Positions 27,052-35,330 of a stretch of DNA of 64,000 bases are shown here, piece by piece. The position numbers and the translations under genes were made by a program. This DNA comes from an uncultured Anaeroplasmataceae bacterium (lineage in GTDB: Bacteria; Bacillota_I; Bacilli_A; Acholeplasmatales; Anaeroplasmataceae): NCBI GenBank assembly GCA_910579215.1, contig CAJTTN010000003.1:62001-126000 (forward strand). The letters run 5' to 3'. The stretch's first letter is position 1. Every line of letters starts with the position of its first letter. The notes under the pieces are model-generated. The model was not told the origin of the DNA and searched no databases. It saw only the letters and a program-made list of their open reading frames with translations.

Positions 27052-28245
27052 TCATGCTAAGAGTGTATTCATAAATTGTTCAATTAGCTCCTCGTAATCT
27101 CCATAAAGTATAATATGATGATTGCCACAAGGATGCTTCAACAATTCTTTAACACTTTTATTTAAACGTACATTGATTTGAGTACGGCATAAATTAGACT
27201 CATTTAGATTATTCATTAATATTCCTTTAGAAACGAAATAATGCTTCAAATCGGAGGACATACGAAATACAGTTATATTTCCTGTTTTTAATTCACCCTT
27301 AATTGCAACCCCTATACCACTTTCAAAATGAGTATCTAATTTATAACTATCTTTAATCATGTCTAATGGAATCGTACAATGTGCAAAAACAACACTATTA
27401 TGCTCTACATCTATACGAGAGGGATTAGCTTGAAAGGAGGAATCTCCAGTTAATAATTTAACAATATACATACTTATCATAGCCATAATATCACCCTCAC
27501 AGGTTCCTATATAGCCCTCTTTATTTAATTTAGCAAGTGCTAAGCAGCCTGTAGCCTTTAATGAGGTTAATAAGTCAAAACAGCGCAATGTTGCACCTTG
27601 AAGATTGTTTTGTTTTATAATTTCTAACATTGCATCATAAATTTGGATGGATGCATGCATATCCTTTGCAAAGGATTCAGGAAATTCATTAGGAGAAATA
27701 GAAGAAAAATGCGGAGCTTTGGCCTTTGTTTCCAAATTTTCTAAAGGGATGTCTACTAATTCTATACCTAAAATTTTTTTAACCTCACTATACTTAGGAA
27801 CTGAAGAAATTAGCCAGTTAGAAGGCTGCCCCATTACACCTAATTTTGTAGTTTTAAGTGTGTGAATTGCTTTTTCTATACTTGCTAATTCCTTTATCCT
27901 ATTGACTATATAGGAAATACTTCCATGAATAATTTCTCCTTTTTTATTTTGCTGATTCAAATAGGTTAAAATTTCTAAGGAGGCTGCTAAGCTATTATTT
28001 CCCCCATTCGTCAATAAATAATAGGGTTCTTTTAATAGAGCAATATTTTCTAAAAATAAACCTTCAGACCCGCCTGTTTGTATAAAAATAAGTTTTAAAT
28101 CACAATCATAATCTTCTAAAGGAGCAAACTCTAAGCTAGTATGTATTCCTTGTTCTATTGCAGAAAGAAAGCTTTGAATTTCTTTATCAAACTGATTAGA
28201 ATGCTGTAATTTTGATTTAAATGTGGCTATTTTAATTTTTAACAT
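27052..28245 (-). CDS. L-fucose/L-arabinose isomerase-like protein (FucI-related)
   Basis: 397 residues from the ATG at 28245, which has AAAGGAG six bases upstream; an in-frame TTG at 28272 is rejected. The region ATLRCFDLL, LAKLNKEGYIGTCEGDIMAM, VVFAHCTIPL and the later HFESGIGVAIKGELKTGNITVFRM, ending GNHHIILYGDY, follows the C-terminal pattern of the FucI-like isomerase family (COG2407 type). The conserved Glu and Asp in CEGD are candidate metal ligands. The N-terminal half is less similar. It lies 14 bases behind purB in the folD operon, an odd place for a sugar isomerase, so the substrate is open. Confidence 0.65.
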   Translation of the reverse strand: MLKIKIATFKSKLQHSNQFDKEIQSFLSAIEQGIHTSLEFAPLEDYDCDLKLIFIQTGGSEGLFLENIALLKEPYYLLTNGGNNSLAASLEILTYLNQQNKKGEIIHGSISYIVNRIKELASIEKAIHTLKTTKLGVMGQPSNWLISSVPKYSEVKKILGIELVDIPLENLETKAKAPHFSSISPNEFPESFAKDMHASIQIYDAMLEIIKQNNLQGATLRCFDLLTSLKATGCLALAKLNKEGYIGTCEGDIMAMISMYIVKLLTGDSSFQANPSRIDVEHNSVVFAHCTIPLDMIKDSYKLDTHFESGIGVAIKGELKTGNITVFRMSSDLKHYFVSKGILMNNLNESNLCRTQINVRLNKSVKELLKHPCGNHHIILYGDYEELIEQFMNTLLA

Positions 28246-28259
28246 TTTGATCTCTCCTT

Positions 28260-29552
28260 TTACTTTAAACAACGATTGTAGATATATTCAATATTATTGA
28301 AATAATATTCTAACGTAAAGCAATCTAAAAGTGCTTCTTTAGCTATATGTTTCATCACCTGTGTATTATTTACTAATAGTGTTTGAAAATCTTGTTTGGT
28401 GTTGTACGCCTCCATTGCTATAGGCTGAACTAAATCATAAGCCTCTTCTCTAGAAAGCCCTGCTTCAATTAAGGCATTCATAACTCTTTGGGAAAAAATT
28501 ACACCATTCGTTTTATAGATATTTTCAAGCATAACATCCTCATAAACTACTAAATTTTCTATAATTCCATTAAACCTATGCAGCATATAATCTAAAAGCA
28601 TTGTAGCATCTGGTAAAATAATACGTTCCGCAGAGGAATGAGAAATATCTCTTTCATGCCATAAGGCTATACTCTCATAGGCAGTATGCATATAACCTCT
28701 CATAACTCTAGAGCATCCACAGATATTCTCTGAAGAAATTGGATTCCTTTTATGTGGCATAGCAGAGGATCCCTTTTGCCCCTTAGAAAAAGCTTCTTCT
28801 GCCTCATGTACCTCTGTGCGCTGTAAATGTCTAATCTCAAGCGCCATTTGTTCTAATGATGAAGCTATTGTGGCCAAGGTAGCTATATAATAGGCATGTC
28901 GATCTCTTTGTAAAATTTGAGTAGAAATATTTGCAGATTGTATACCTAATTTTTCACAAACATAATTTTGAATATAGGGAGGGATATTAGCAAAATTGCC
29001 TACTGCACCACTCATTTTACCAGCCTCAACCTCTTTACGCACCTCTTGAAATCTTTTTAAATTTCGCTGCATTTCCTCATACCACAATAAGAACTTTAAT
29101 CCAAAAGAGGTAATGTCTGCATGAATTCCATGAGTTCTTCCAATACATGGAACCTTTTTATATTTTAAGGCTCTATCCTTTAATGTCTGCATAAACTCTA
29201 GGATATCTTCTAAAAGAATGTCATTTGCCTGTTTTAATAGGTAACCATTTGCTGTATCCACCACATCTGTAGAAGTAAGACCATAATGTATCCATTTCCT
29301 TTCCTCTCCTAAGGATTCAGATACCGCTCTTGTAAATGCAACTACATCATGTCTTGTTTGTTGTTCTAGCTCATAGATACGATGGATATCAAATTTTGCA
29401 TTCTTCTCTAGTTTTTCCACATCTGCCTTAGGAATTACATTAATCTCACTCCATGCCTTACAAGCAAGAAGCTCTACCTGAAGAAATGCATTAAATTTAT
29501 TTTCATCTGTCCAAATTTTTTGCATAGCTGGTCTACTGTAACGTGCAATCAT
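28260..29552 (-). CDS. purB: Adenylosuccinate lyase
   Basis: 430 residues, the typical size. The fumarase/aspartase-superfamily signature GSSAMPHKRNPISSENICG lies at about residues 260-280, and the N-terminus (MIARYSRPAMQKIWTDENKF) and TSTDVVDTA are typical of PurB. It splits fumarate from SAICAR and from adenylosuccinate in purine synthesis. It lies three bases after folD. The pairing with folate one-carbon supply is functionally sensible, since purine synthesis consumes formyl-THF. Confidence 0.97.
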   Translation of the reverse strand: MIARYSRPAMQKIWTDENKFNAFLQVELLACKAWSEINVIPKADVEKLEKNAKFDIHRIYELEQQTRHDVVAFTRAVSESLGEERKWIHYGLTSTDVVDTANGYLLKQANDILLEDILEFMQTLKDRALKYKKVPCIGRTHGIHADITSFGLKFLLWYEEMQRNLKRFQEVRKEVEAGKMSGAVGNFANIPPYIQNYVCEKLGIQSANISTQILQRDRHAYYIATLATIASSLEQMALEIRHLQRTEVHEAEEAFSKGQKGSSAMPHKRNPISSENICGCSRVMRGYMHTAYESIALWHERDISHSSAERIILPDATMLLDYMLHRFNGIIENLVVYEDVMLENIYKTNGVIFSQRVMNALIEAGLSREEAYDLVQPIAMEAYNTKQDFQTLLVNNTQVMKHIAKEALLDCFTLEYYFNNIEYIYNRCLK

Positions 29553-29555
29553 ATC

Positions 29556-30413
29556 TTACTCCTTTACATGCTTTAAAAAGCATTCAATTGTATTTTCCAT
29601 CAAACAACAAATCGTCATAGGTCCAACACCTCCTGGAACCTTCGTAATGTATTCCGCTTTAGTCTTAACCTGTTCAAAATCAACATCCCCACAAAGCTTA
29701 TTTGTATCAATATCTCTATTGACACCTACATCTATAACCACTGCCCCATCCTTAACCATATCGGCAGTCACAAATTTTGGCTTCCCTATAGCTGCAACTA
29801 AAATATCTGCTTCTTTCGTAATAGAAGCTAGATTTTTTGTTTTACTGTGACAAATCGTTACTGTAGCATTACGATCTAATAAAAGCTTTGAAACGGGCAT
29901 TCCTACTATATTACTTCTTCCAAGAACACAGGCTCTTTTTCCCTCAATCGGATATTCTATAGAATCTAAAAGCTCAATTATACCTTTAGGGGTACAAGAT
30001 ATGATGCCAGGCTGTTTTAAATATAAGCTCGCTACGTTTTCTTTATGAAACCCATCCACATCCTTATCTTTACGTATGGCTTGAATAATACTTTCTGTAT
30101 GAATATGTCCAGGTAATGGAAGCTGTACAAGAATACCATCAACCCTATCATCAGAATTTAATGTGTGTATTATTTCTAATAATTCATTTTCTGAAATAGT
30201 ACTTTCTTTTCGAATGGTTGTATTCAAAATACCTATCTCAGAACAGGCCTTTTCCTTGCCAGAAACATAAGACATACTCCCTGGATCCTCTCCTACTAGC
30301 ACAACTGCCAAATGTGGAAATCTTCCATATAATGAGGAATAAGCTTCCACCTCTTCCTTCATTTTCATTTTTTTATTTTTTGCAAGTTCCTTACCAGAGA
30401 TAACAATTGCCAT
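29556..30413 (-). CDS. folD: Bifunctional methylene-THF dehydrogenase/cyclohydrolase FolD
   Basis: 285 residues from the ATG at 30413, which has AAGGTG six bases upstream; the GTG at 30422 overlaps that site. Diagnostic motifs are YVSGKEKACSEIGI with the catalytic lysine, GILVQLPLPGHI, the dinucleotide loop GRSNIVGMPVSKLLL and PGGVGPMT near the C-terminus. It interconverts 5,10-methylene- and 10-formyl-THF. It is the first gene of the folD-purB-FucI-like operon. Confidence 0.97.
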   Translation of the reverse strand: MAIVISGKELAKNKKMKMKEEVEAYSSLYGRFPHLAVVLVGEDPGSMSYVSGKEKACSEIGILNTTIRKESTISENELLEIIHTLNSDDRVDGILVQLPLPGHIHTESIIQAIRKDKDVDGFHKENVASLYLKQPGIISCTPKGIIELLDSIEYPIEGKRACVLGRSNIVGMPVSKLLLDRNATVTICHSKTKNLASITKEADILVAAIGKPKFVTADMVKDGAVVIDVGVNRDIDTNKLCGDVDFEQVKTKAEYITKVPGGVGPMTICCLMENTIECFLKHVKE

Positions 30414-30440
30414 ACCTATCACCTTATCCTTTTACTAGGT

Positions 30441-30446
30441 ATTATA
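30441..30446 (-). promoter_or_regulatory. Extended -10 promoter of the folD operon
   Basis: Minus-strand TGTTATAAT lies about 30 bases before folD. The -35 region is T-rich without a clear hexamer. Confidence 0.5.
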
Positions 30447-30477
30447 ACATTAATTTTGATTGAAAAAAAGATACTAT

Positions 30478-30510
30478 AAAAAGAAAAACTCATACCAATG
30501 TGATATGAGT
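30478..30510 (-). terminator. Terminator after the XRE regulator gene
   Basis: ACTCATA/TATGAGT stem (30488-30494, 30504-30510) followed on the minus strand by TTTTCTTTTT. Confidence 0.75.
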
Positions 30511-30525
30511 CAATCAACTTATTAT

Positions 30526-31248
30526 TTAATTTAGATCTAACTCTTGTAACTCTTCTAAATTTTCTTCCTCAAAATCTTTAAGAAGAAAGTTCTTTTTTAG
30601 AACTTTCAAAGTTAAACAAAGAATCATAAAAGCCAGGATTAATCCGTTCAGTAAGAAAAATCCCACTCTTAAATCACTAAGATTAGTAACTATGAAATAA
30701 GGAATTAAGAGTCCACTCAATACTAATGCTATAATAATTATAATTGTTCTAGCTTTAAAAAGGGAAGTGAAGCTTTTTTTGTTTTTATTTAGATTAAATA
30801 GCATGGTTATAATGGGTATACTCATAACAACCAAGAATTGTAGCAATAAAAAATAATTACCTAATGAATATAAATTACTAAATAAAAATTGAAAATACAA
30901 TCCCGTTTGAACATAAGGTAAAAAACCAAAAATCACAAAAAGAAGTATAAAGCCTAAACTAAACCAGACTCCATAGCTTCTATTCTGGTTATAAAAACTT
31001 TTCTTTTTAGTTACAATTGGAGTATCAACAACTATTTTTCTTGGTTCTCCATTAATAATTTCATCAATAGTAACTCCATACAACTTAGACAATTGTTCTA
31101 AAATTGTTATATCTGGTATTGCCTCTGATCGTTCCCATTTAGATACCGCCTGGAATGTTACTCCCATAAGTTCTGCTAAGCTCGCCTGAGATAAATCCTT
31201 TCCCTTTCTTAATTCTATTAAATAATTCGCCATTTTTTCTCTATTCAT
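30526..31248 (-). CDS. Membrane-anchored XRE-family transcriptional regulator
   Basis: 240 residues. Residues 8-65 form a Cro/CI helix-turn-helix (LSQASLAELMGVTFQAVSKWERSEAIP). After a linker there are four hydrophobic helices (about 93-110, 125-148, 167-185, 194-215) and an acidic tail (EEENLEELQELDLN). Such membrane-linked XRE proteins often sense envelope or membrane state, but no target gene is evident. The ATG follows AAGGAGG. It is flanked by terminators, so it is a single-gene unit. Confidence 0.88.
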   Translation of the reverse strand: MNREKMANYLIELRKGKDLSQASLAELMGVTFQAVSKWERSEAIPDITILEQLSKLYGVTIDEIINGEPRKIVVDTPIVTKKKSFYNQNRSYGVWFSLGFILLFVIFGFLPYVQTGLYFQFLFSNLYSLGNYFLLLQFLVVMSIPIITMLFNLNKNKKSFTSLFKARTIIIIIALVLSGLLIPYFIVTNLSDLRVGFFLLNGLILAFMILCLTLKVLKKNFLLKDFEEENLEELQELDLN

Positions 31249-31301
31249 ATCCGTAGCCTCCTTATCTATACTATACTCTAAATATCATAGAAAATACAAG
31301 A

Positions 31302-31333
31302 AACTCATAATTGAAAAATATCAACTATGAGTT
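31302..31333 (-). terminator. Possible terminator after the P-loop kinase-like gene
   Basis: AACTCATA/TATGAGTT arms (31302-31309, 31326-31333) have a 16-base loop; the T-run after them on the minus strand is weak. Confidence 0.4.
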
Positions 31334-31338
31334 GAGTG

Positions 31339-33051
31339 CTAGGATTCTAGAATTTTATATAGTTGTTCGGCCGCACCTCTAGGACCATCCTGCTGATGAC
31401 CAGAAAGTCCAAGCTTTGTATACAGTTCTCCAATAAATACCTTATTTTCAAATAGTCTTGAAAAATAAATATCTAAAAGTTTTCTAGTTTGTTCTTCTCT
31501 TTGAACTGGTCCAAATGGATTAGCAAAAAAGGATTCAACAAGTCCGACCTCCTGCGTTGTTCCTTTTGCAAAGCGAGCTCCCTGAATAAAGGTATCTAAT
31601 GCTTCATTCAAATGTTCAAATTTCTTTAGCTGCAAGGGAGCATCCTCAAAATTATTGGCATATAAAACCATATCTACCTTGTAGCCCTTCATAATCTGAT
31701 TATAGGTTGCTACAGGTATAACCAATCGTGAATTTATTTTATCTGGATTCATAAAAATGGCACGATCCATTTCTCTATAGGCATAACCAGAAGCCATATC
31801 ATCTAATCGGACAAAGGCTCCAATTTCTGTTCCATATGCAATGACCTCTCCGTCAATGAGCTTAAAGGTTCCCATGTCATCAAAAACTGTCAATTGTGAA
31901 GATATTTGCTCGCCAGCATACTCGCTTAAGGCTTCTAAGGATTCACTTTTTCCAGCACCACTATCTCCAATAATTACAACATTTTTAGTAGTACCATTTT
32001 TCAAGGTTAAGCTTACACAGGCACCATGTAAAGGTAAATTTCCATTGTCTATCATTTTCACATTATATAGCGTTAGAAGCATCTTTTTCATATAACCAAA
32101 ATAATCAACACTTGAGCTTCTAGGCGCAACACCTAAATAAATATCGTCTTCCTTATCATGATAAAAATAAGATTCCCCTTGGTAATCTGCACCAAAAATA
32201 TATAATAAATCTGGCTTTTGATTTAAGCATTTATATAAAGGGACAAATTCAAATAAATTACATAAAGTTAAGCCTAAGGCTAAAAAGTCCCTATGAAAGT
32301 AAACGTACGCTAGCGCACTCCCAACTCTTGCAGCATAACAGTAAAACTCTTCTGCCTTGAAGTGATTCGAAATAGAAGGTATTGGATCTGTAAATGCCTC
32401 TGGGTAAGTACCTGTACGTTTATTTTTGGAAGAATATGTTATAAAAGGGGGACGTATTAAAACCTGTTCTAAGACGGCAGCCTTAGATAAAAATGCATAC
32501 TTACTTTCCTTTCCCATCCAATTATGCTTAGATATCATTAAGCCTGCATTAACTCCTGATGGTAATGATCTATATATAGAAAATGCCTCACCTAATACTT
32601 TATGACAAATGGTTCGATAGGTGCTTAAAATAACATTTGTAAATTGATTCATAATAACAGTGAAGGAGGCATTTTCAACACCACTCATTCTACTTTTTGA
32701 ATATACTAAGCCATATCTTTCTATACGACGCCAATAGTCATAAAAATTCTCAATAAGCTCATATAAAATATCTGTATGTTCTAGGATTAGCTTAAAATGC
32801 TTACTCAGCTTACTAATTTCATTTAATTCAAATTCTAATAAAAGCTTAAATAAAATGATGTAATCTTTTTTCGGATTTGGCAAAATTTCAATAATTCTTA
32901 ATACATCCTGTTTTTCTACCTTGTATATATGGTCCAAAAATTTACCCCACACATCCTTAAAGCATGCAGAATTTAATACCTCTATTTCGTTCTTACAAAA
33001 TCTTTCTGAAAAATTTAAAATTACTTGTCTTTGATTTATTATGTAATCCAT
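31339..33051 (-). CDS. P-loop protein of the PEP carboxykinase/HPr kinase superfamily
   Basis: 570 residues. The P-loop VVIIGDSGAGKSES is at about residue 355-368, followed by a second acidic motif TVFDDMGTFKLIDGEVIAYG, the arrangement of PEPCK and HPr-kinase folds. The N-terminal 300 residues are helical and unlike either enzyme. Classical ATP-PEPCK substrate motifs are not seen, so carboxykinase activity should not be assumed. It starts 18 bases after fhs and is probably co-transcribed. A possible role is as a kinase or phosphatase acting on a protein or small molecule linked to one-carbon metabolism, but that is only context. Confidence 0.7.
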   Translation of the reverse strand: MDYIINQRQVILNFSERFCKNEIEVLNSACFKDVWGKFLDHIYKVEKQDVLRIIEILPNPKKDYIILFKLLLEFELNEISKLSKHFKLILEHTDILYELIENFYDYWRRIERYGLVYSKSRMSGVENASFTVIMNQFTNVILSTYRTICHKVLGEAFSIYRSLPSGVNAGLMISKHNWMGKESKYAFLSKAAVLEQVLIRPPFITYSSKNKRTGTYPEAFTDPIPSISNHFKAEEFYCYAARVGSALAYVYFHRDFLALGLTLCNLFEFVPLYKCLNQKPDLLYIFGADYQGESYFYHDKEDDIYLGVAPRSSSVDYFGYMKKMLLTLYNVKMIDNGNLPLHGACVSLTLKNGTTKNVVIIGDSGAGKSESLEALSEYAGEQISSQLTVFDDMGTFKLIDGEVIAYGTEIGAFVRLDDMASGYAYREMDRAIFMNPDKINSRLVIPVATYNQIMKGYKVDMVLYANNFEDAPLQLKKFEHLNEALDTFIQGARFAKGTTQEVGLVESFFANPFGPVQREEQTRKLLDIYFSRLFENKVFIGELYTKLGLSGHQQDGPRGAAEQLYKILES

Positions 33052-33069
33052 TCCATCTCATCCTTTATT

Positions 33070-34728
33070 TTAAAATAAGCCTACAGCCTTTCCTCCAACT
33101 ACATCCATTTTTTCAGCAGCGGGCTCCTTTGGTAGCCCAGGCATTGTCATGATTTCTCCACACAAGGCCACAATAAAGCCAGCACCTATAGATGGCTTTA
33201 CCTCACGTATAGATATACTAAAATTCTCTGGTCTTCCCAAAAGCTTAGGATTGTCAGACAAAGAATATTGCGTCTTAGCCATGCATATAGGCAATTTATC
33301 CCAACCATTTTTACGCAATGCTATCATTTGATTTTTAGCTGTTTGAGAAAATTCTATTTGAGAAGCCCCATAAATTTCCTTACATATACAACTAATTTTT
33401 TCTTTTATACTTAAGCTTGTATCGTAAAGAAAAGTAAATTTTTGTTCATCCTCCTGAACAATTTTTAAAACGTGATGAGCTAAATCTAAGCCTCCAGCTC
33501 CTCCTTTAGTAAATACTTCTGATGAAGCAACAGGATGCCCATTTTCCTTAGCCCAAGTAGCCAAGGCAGCTACCTCTGCCTCAGTATCAGTGGAAAAACG
33601 ATTAATTGCTATAACATATCCAACATGATATTTTTTTATATTTTCAATATGCTTTTCTAAATTTTTTATGCCTTCTAATAGAGCTGTAACATTTTCTTTA
33701 CTTAAGTCCTCTTTACAGATGCCTCCATGCATTTTTAAGGCTCTGATTGTAGCTACAAGTACTACACAGGAGGGCTTTATATTAGCCATGCGACATTTTA
33801 TATCTAAGAACTTTTCCGCCCCTAAATCTGCTCCAAATCCTGCCTCAGTAACTACATAATCTCCCAGCTTCATAGCAAGCTTCGTCGCTAAAACTGAATT
33901 ACAGCCATGTGCTATATTTGCAAAGGGACCACCATGTATTAAAGTAGGTGTATGCTCTAACGTTTGAACTAAATTAGGCATTAAAGCATCCCTCATAATT
34001 AAAGTAACTGCTCCCGTAGCTTTGATATCTTCAACGGTCACAGGCTTTTTATCATAAGTATATGCAATGACCATCCGACTTATTCTTTCTTTAAAATCCT
34101 CTAATGAGCTAGCCAAGCAAAAAACAGCCATAACCTCAGAGGCCACAGTTATATCAAAATGGTCCTCTCTAGGAACACCATGTGCACTTCCACCTAAGCC
34201 TATGATAATGTTTCTTAAGGAACGATCATTCATATCTAAGCAACGATGAATAAGTACTCTTGTTGGGTCAATTCCCAAAGCATTTCCCTGTTGAATATGG
34301 TTATCTAGCATCGCACATATTGCATTATTCGCTGTTGTTATCGCATGAAGATCTCCTGTAAAATGTAGGTTAATATCCTCCATAGGAATAACCTGTGCAT
34401 ATCCACCACCAGCAGCTCCACCCTTAACTCCCATAACAGGGCCAAAGCTAGGCTCCCTTAAAGCTACAATTACATTTTTATTTAAACGATGTAATGCATC
34501 TGCAAGTCCTATTGTAGTTGTAGATTTCCCCTCTCCTGCAGGAGTTGGATTGATGGCAGTAACTAAAATCAATTTACCTGCTTTATTACCTTTCACAGCA
34601 TCTAAATGAATTTTGGCTTTAAATTTACCATATAGCTCTAAATCCTCATTTTTTAATCCTAACTGAGAAGCAATTTGTTCAATGGGTAATATTTTAGCTT
34701 CTTGGGCTATTTCTAAATCTGTCTGCAT
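33070..34728 (-). CDS. fhs: Formate--tetrahydrofolate ligase
   Basis: 552 residues, the normal size. It has the ATP site TPAGEGKSTTTIGLADAL at about 73-90 and the FTKGGAGGLDLAHHV and KPSIGAGFIVALCG segments of the family. It makes 10-formyl-THF from formate, feeding purine synthesis together with FolD. I place the start at the ATG at 34728, with AAGGA nine bases upstream. Upstream in-frame starts (34737, 34806) overlap that site or the promoter area. Confidence 0.96.
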   Translation of the reverse strand: MQTDLEIAQEAKILPIEQIASQLGLKNEDLELYGKFKAKIHLDAVKGNKAGKLILVTAINPTPAGEGKSTTTIGLADALHRLNKNVIVALREPSFGPVMGVKGGAAGGGYAQVIPMEDINLHFTGDLHAITTANNAICAMLDNHIQQGNALGIDPTRVLIHRCLDMNDRSLRNIIIGLGGSAHGVPREDHFDITVASEVMAVFCLASSLEDFKERISRMVIAYTYDKKPVTVEDIKATGAVTLIMRDALMPNLVQTLEHTPTLIHGGPFANIAHGCNSVLATKLAMKLGDYVVTEAGFGADLGAEKFLDIKCRMANIKPSCVVLVATIRALKMHGGICKEDLSKENVTALLEGIKNLEKHIENIKKYHVGYVIAINRFSTDTEAEVAALATWAKENGHPVASSEVFTKGGAGGLDLAHHVLKIVQEDEQKFTFLYDTSLSIKEKISCICKEIYGASQIEFSQTAKNQMIALRKNGWDKLPICMAKTQYSLSDNPKLLGRPENFSISIREVKPSIGAGFIVALCGEIMTMPGLPKEPAAEKMDVVGGKAVGLF

Positions 34729-34832
34729 TCTTATCATTCCTTTTATATGTTTCCTATATGATAACACAAAACCAATAGAAAGAAAATAAAAAAACATAAA
34801 GAACATGTTTTATAGCTTCCTAAAAAGCTATT

Positions 34833-34901
34833 ACATAGACATTCGCCCAAATTATGTTAAAAAAGATGCAAAAGAACTGAGCGAAAAAATAGTGTCTATG
34901 T
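34833..34901. other. Nested inverted repeat in the fhs upstream gap
   Basis: ACATAGACA (34833-34841) and TGTCTATGT (34893-34901) pair perfectly. Inside them TTCGC (34842-34846) pairs with GCGAA (34881-34885). A separate hairpin TAGCTT/AAGCTA lies at 34812-34830. The remaining bases of 34729-35040 are AT-rich with no coding sign. It could be an RNA leader, a tiny MITE-like remnant or a protein site. Confidence 0.45.
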
Positions 34902-35042
34902 ATGTTGACCATACCTTGAAAATCCATACAAAAAGTTTAGAATTTACAACCCTTATATTCACATGATACTTAAAATTCACCTAGATTTTTCTAATGGATA
35001 AAAATATGTTTTTTTTCTTCAAAAAAATCCACTCTTATTTCT

Positions 35043-35077
35043 TAAAAAAATAAAAACCCAAAGAACAATTCTTTAGG
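35043..35077 (-). terminator. Terminator after the YjcZ-type microprotein gene
   Basis: CCTAAAGAA/TTCTTTGGG stem followed on the minus strand by TTTTTATTTTTTT. Confidence 0.85.
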
Positions 35078-35102
35078 CTTACAATATTAATATATTTATA
35101 AA

Positions 35103-35237
35103 TTAATATGCCCAAGCAGCACCGACAAGTATAACTAAGATAAATAGTACTAAAATAAATGCAAAGCCGCCACCGCAAGGTGTATTACAATTATTTGTTG
35201 TTGTCGTATTGGTATTATTACAACAAGTGTTTGCCAT
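35103..35237 (-). CDS. YjcZ-like tiny membrane protein
   Basis: 44 residues. The N-terminal 23 are Asn/Thr/Cys-rich (MANTCCNNTNTTTTNNCNTP, then CGGG). Then comes a single hydrophobic helix (FAFILVLFILVILVGAAWAY) ending exactly at the stop. This is the plan of YjcZ/tiny-TM proteins, known from Bacillus spores and coat preparations. The ATG has AGGGGTG upstream and a strong terminator follows, so it is a real, separately expressed gene. Four cysteines in the short tail are unusual. Confidence 0.8.
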   Translation of the reverse strand: MANTCCNNTNTTTTNNCNTPCGGGFAFILVLFILVILVGAAWAY

Positions 35238-35291
35238 GATATCACCCCTAATTTAGTATATGTAAAAGCAAAGTAGGATTGATAAGACAAA

Positions 35292-35322
35292 TAAAGAAAA
35301 TAGCAGAAAAAATATTCTGCTA
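35292..35322 (-). terminator. Terminator after htrA
   Basis: TAGCAGAA/TTCTGCTA stem with A/T loop, followed on the minus strand by TTTTCTTTAT, ending the vanZ-tatD-htrA operon. Confidence 0.8.
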
Positions 35323-35330
35323 CCTCTTTT

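Noticed and set aside
31339..33051. Annotation as ATP-dependent PEP carboxykinase or as HPr kinase
   Set aside because: Only the P-loop and the acidic motif are shared. The substrate motifs of either enzyme were not found.
34729..34806. Hydrophobic N-terminal extension of formate-THF ligase
   Set aside because: The family starts near MQTDLEIAQ, and AAGGA nine bases before 34728 fixes that start.
34729..35040. THF riboswitch before fhs
   Set aside because: The conserved THF-binding core could not be found by eye.
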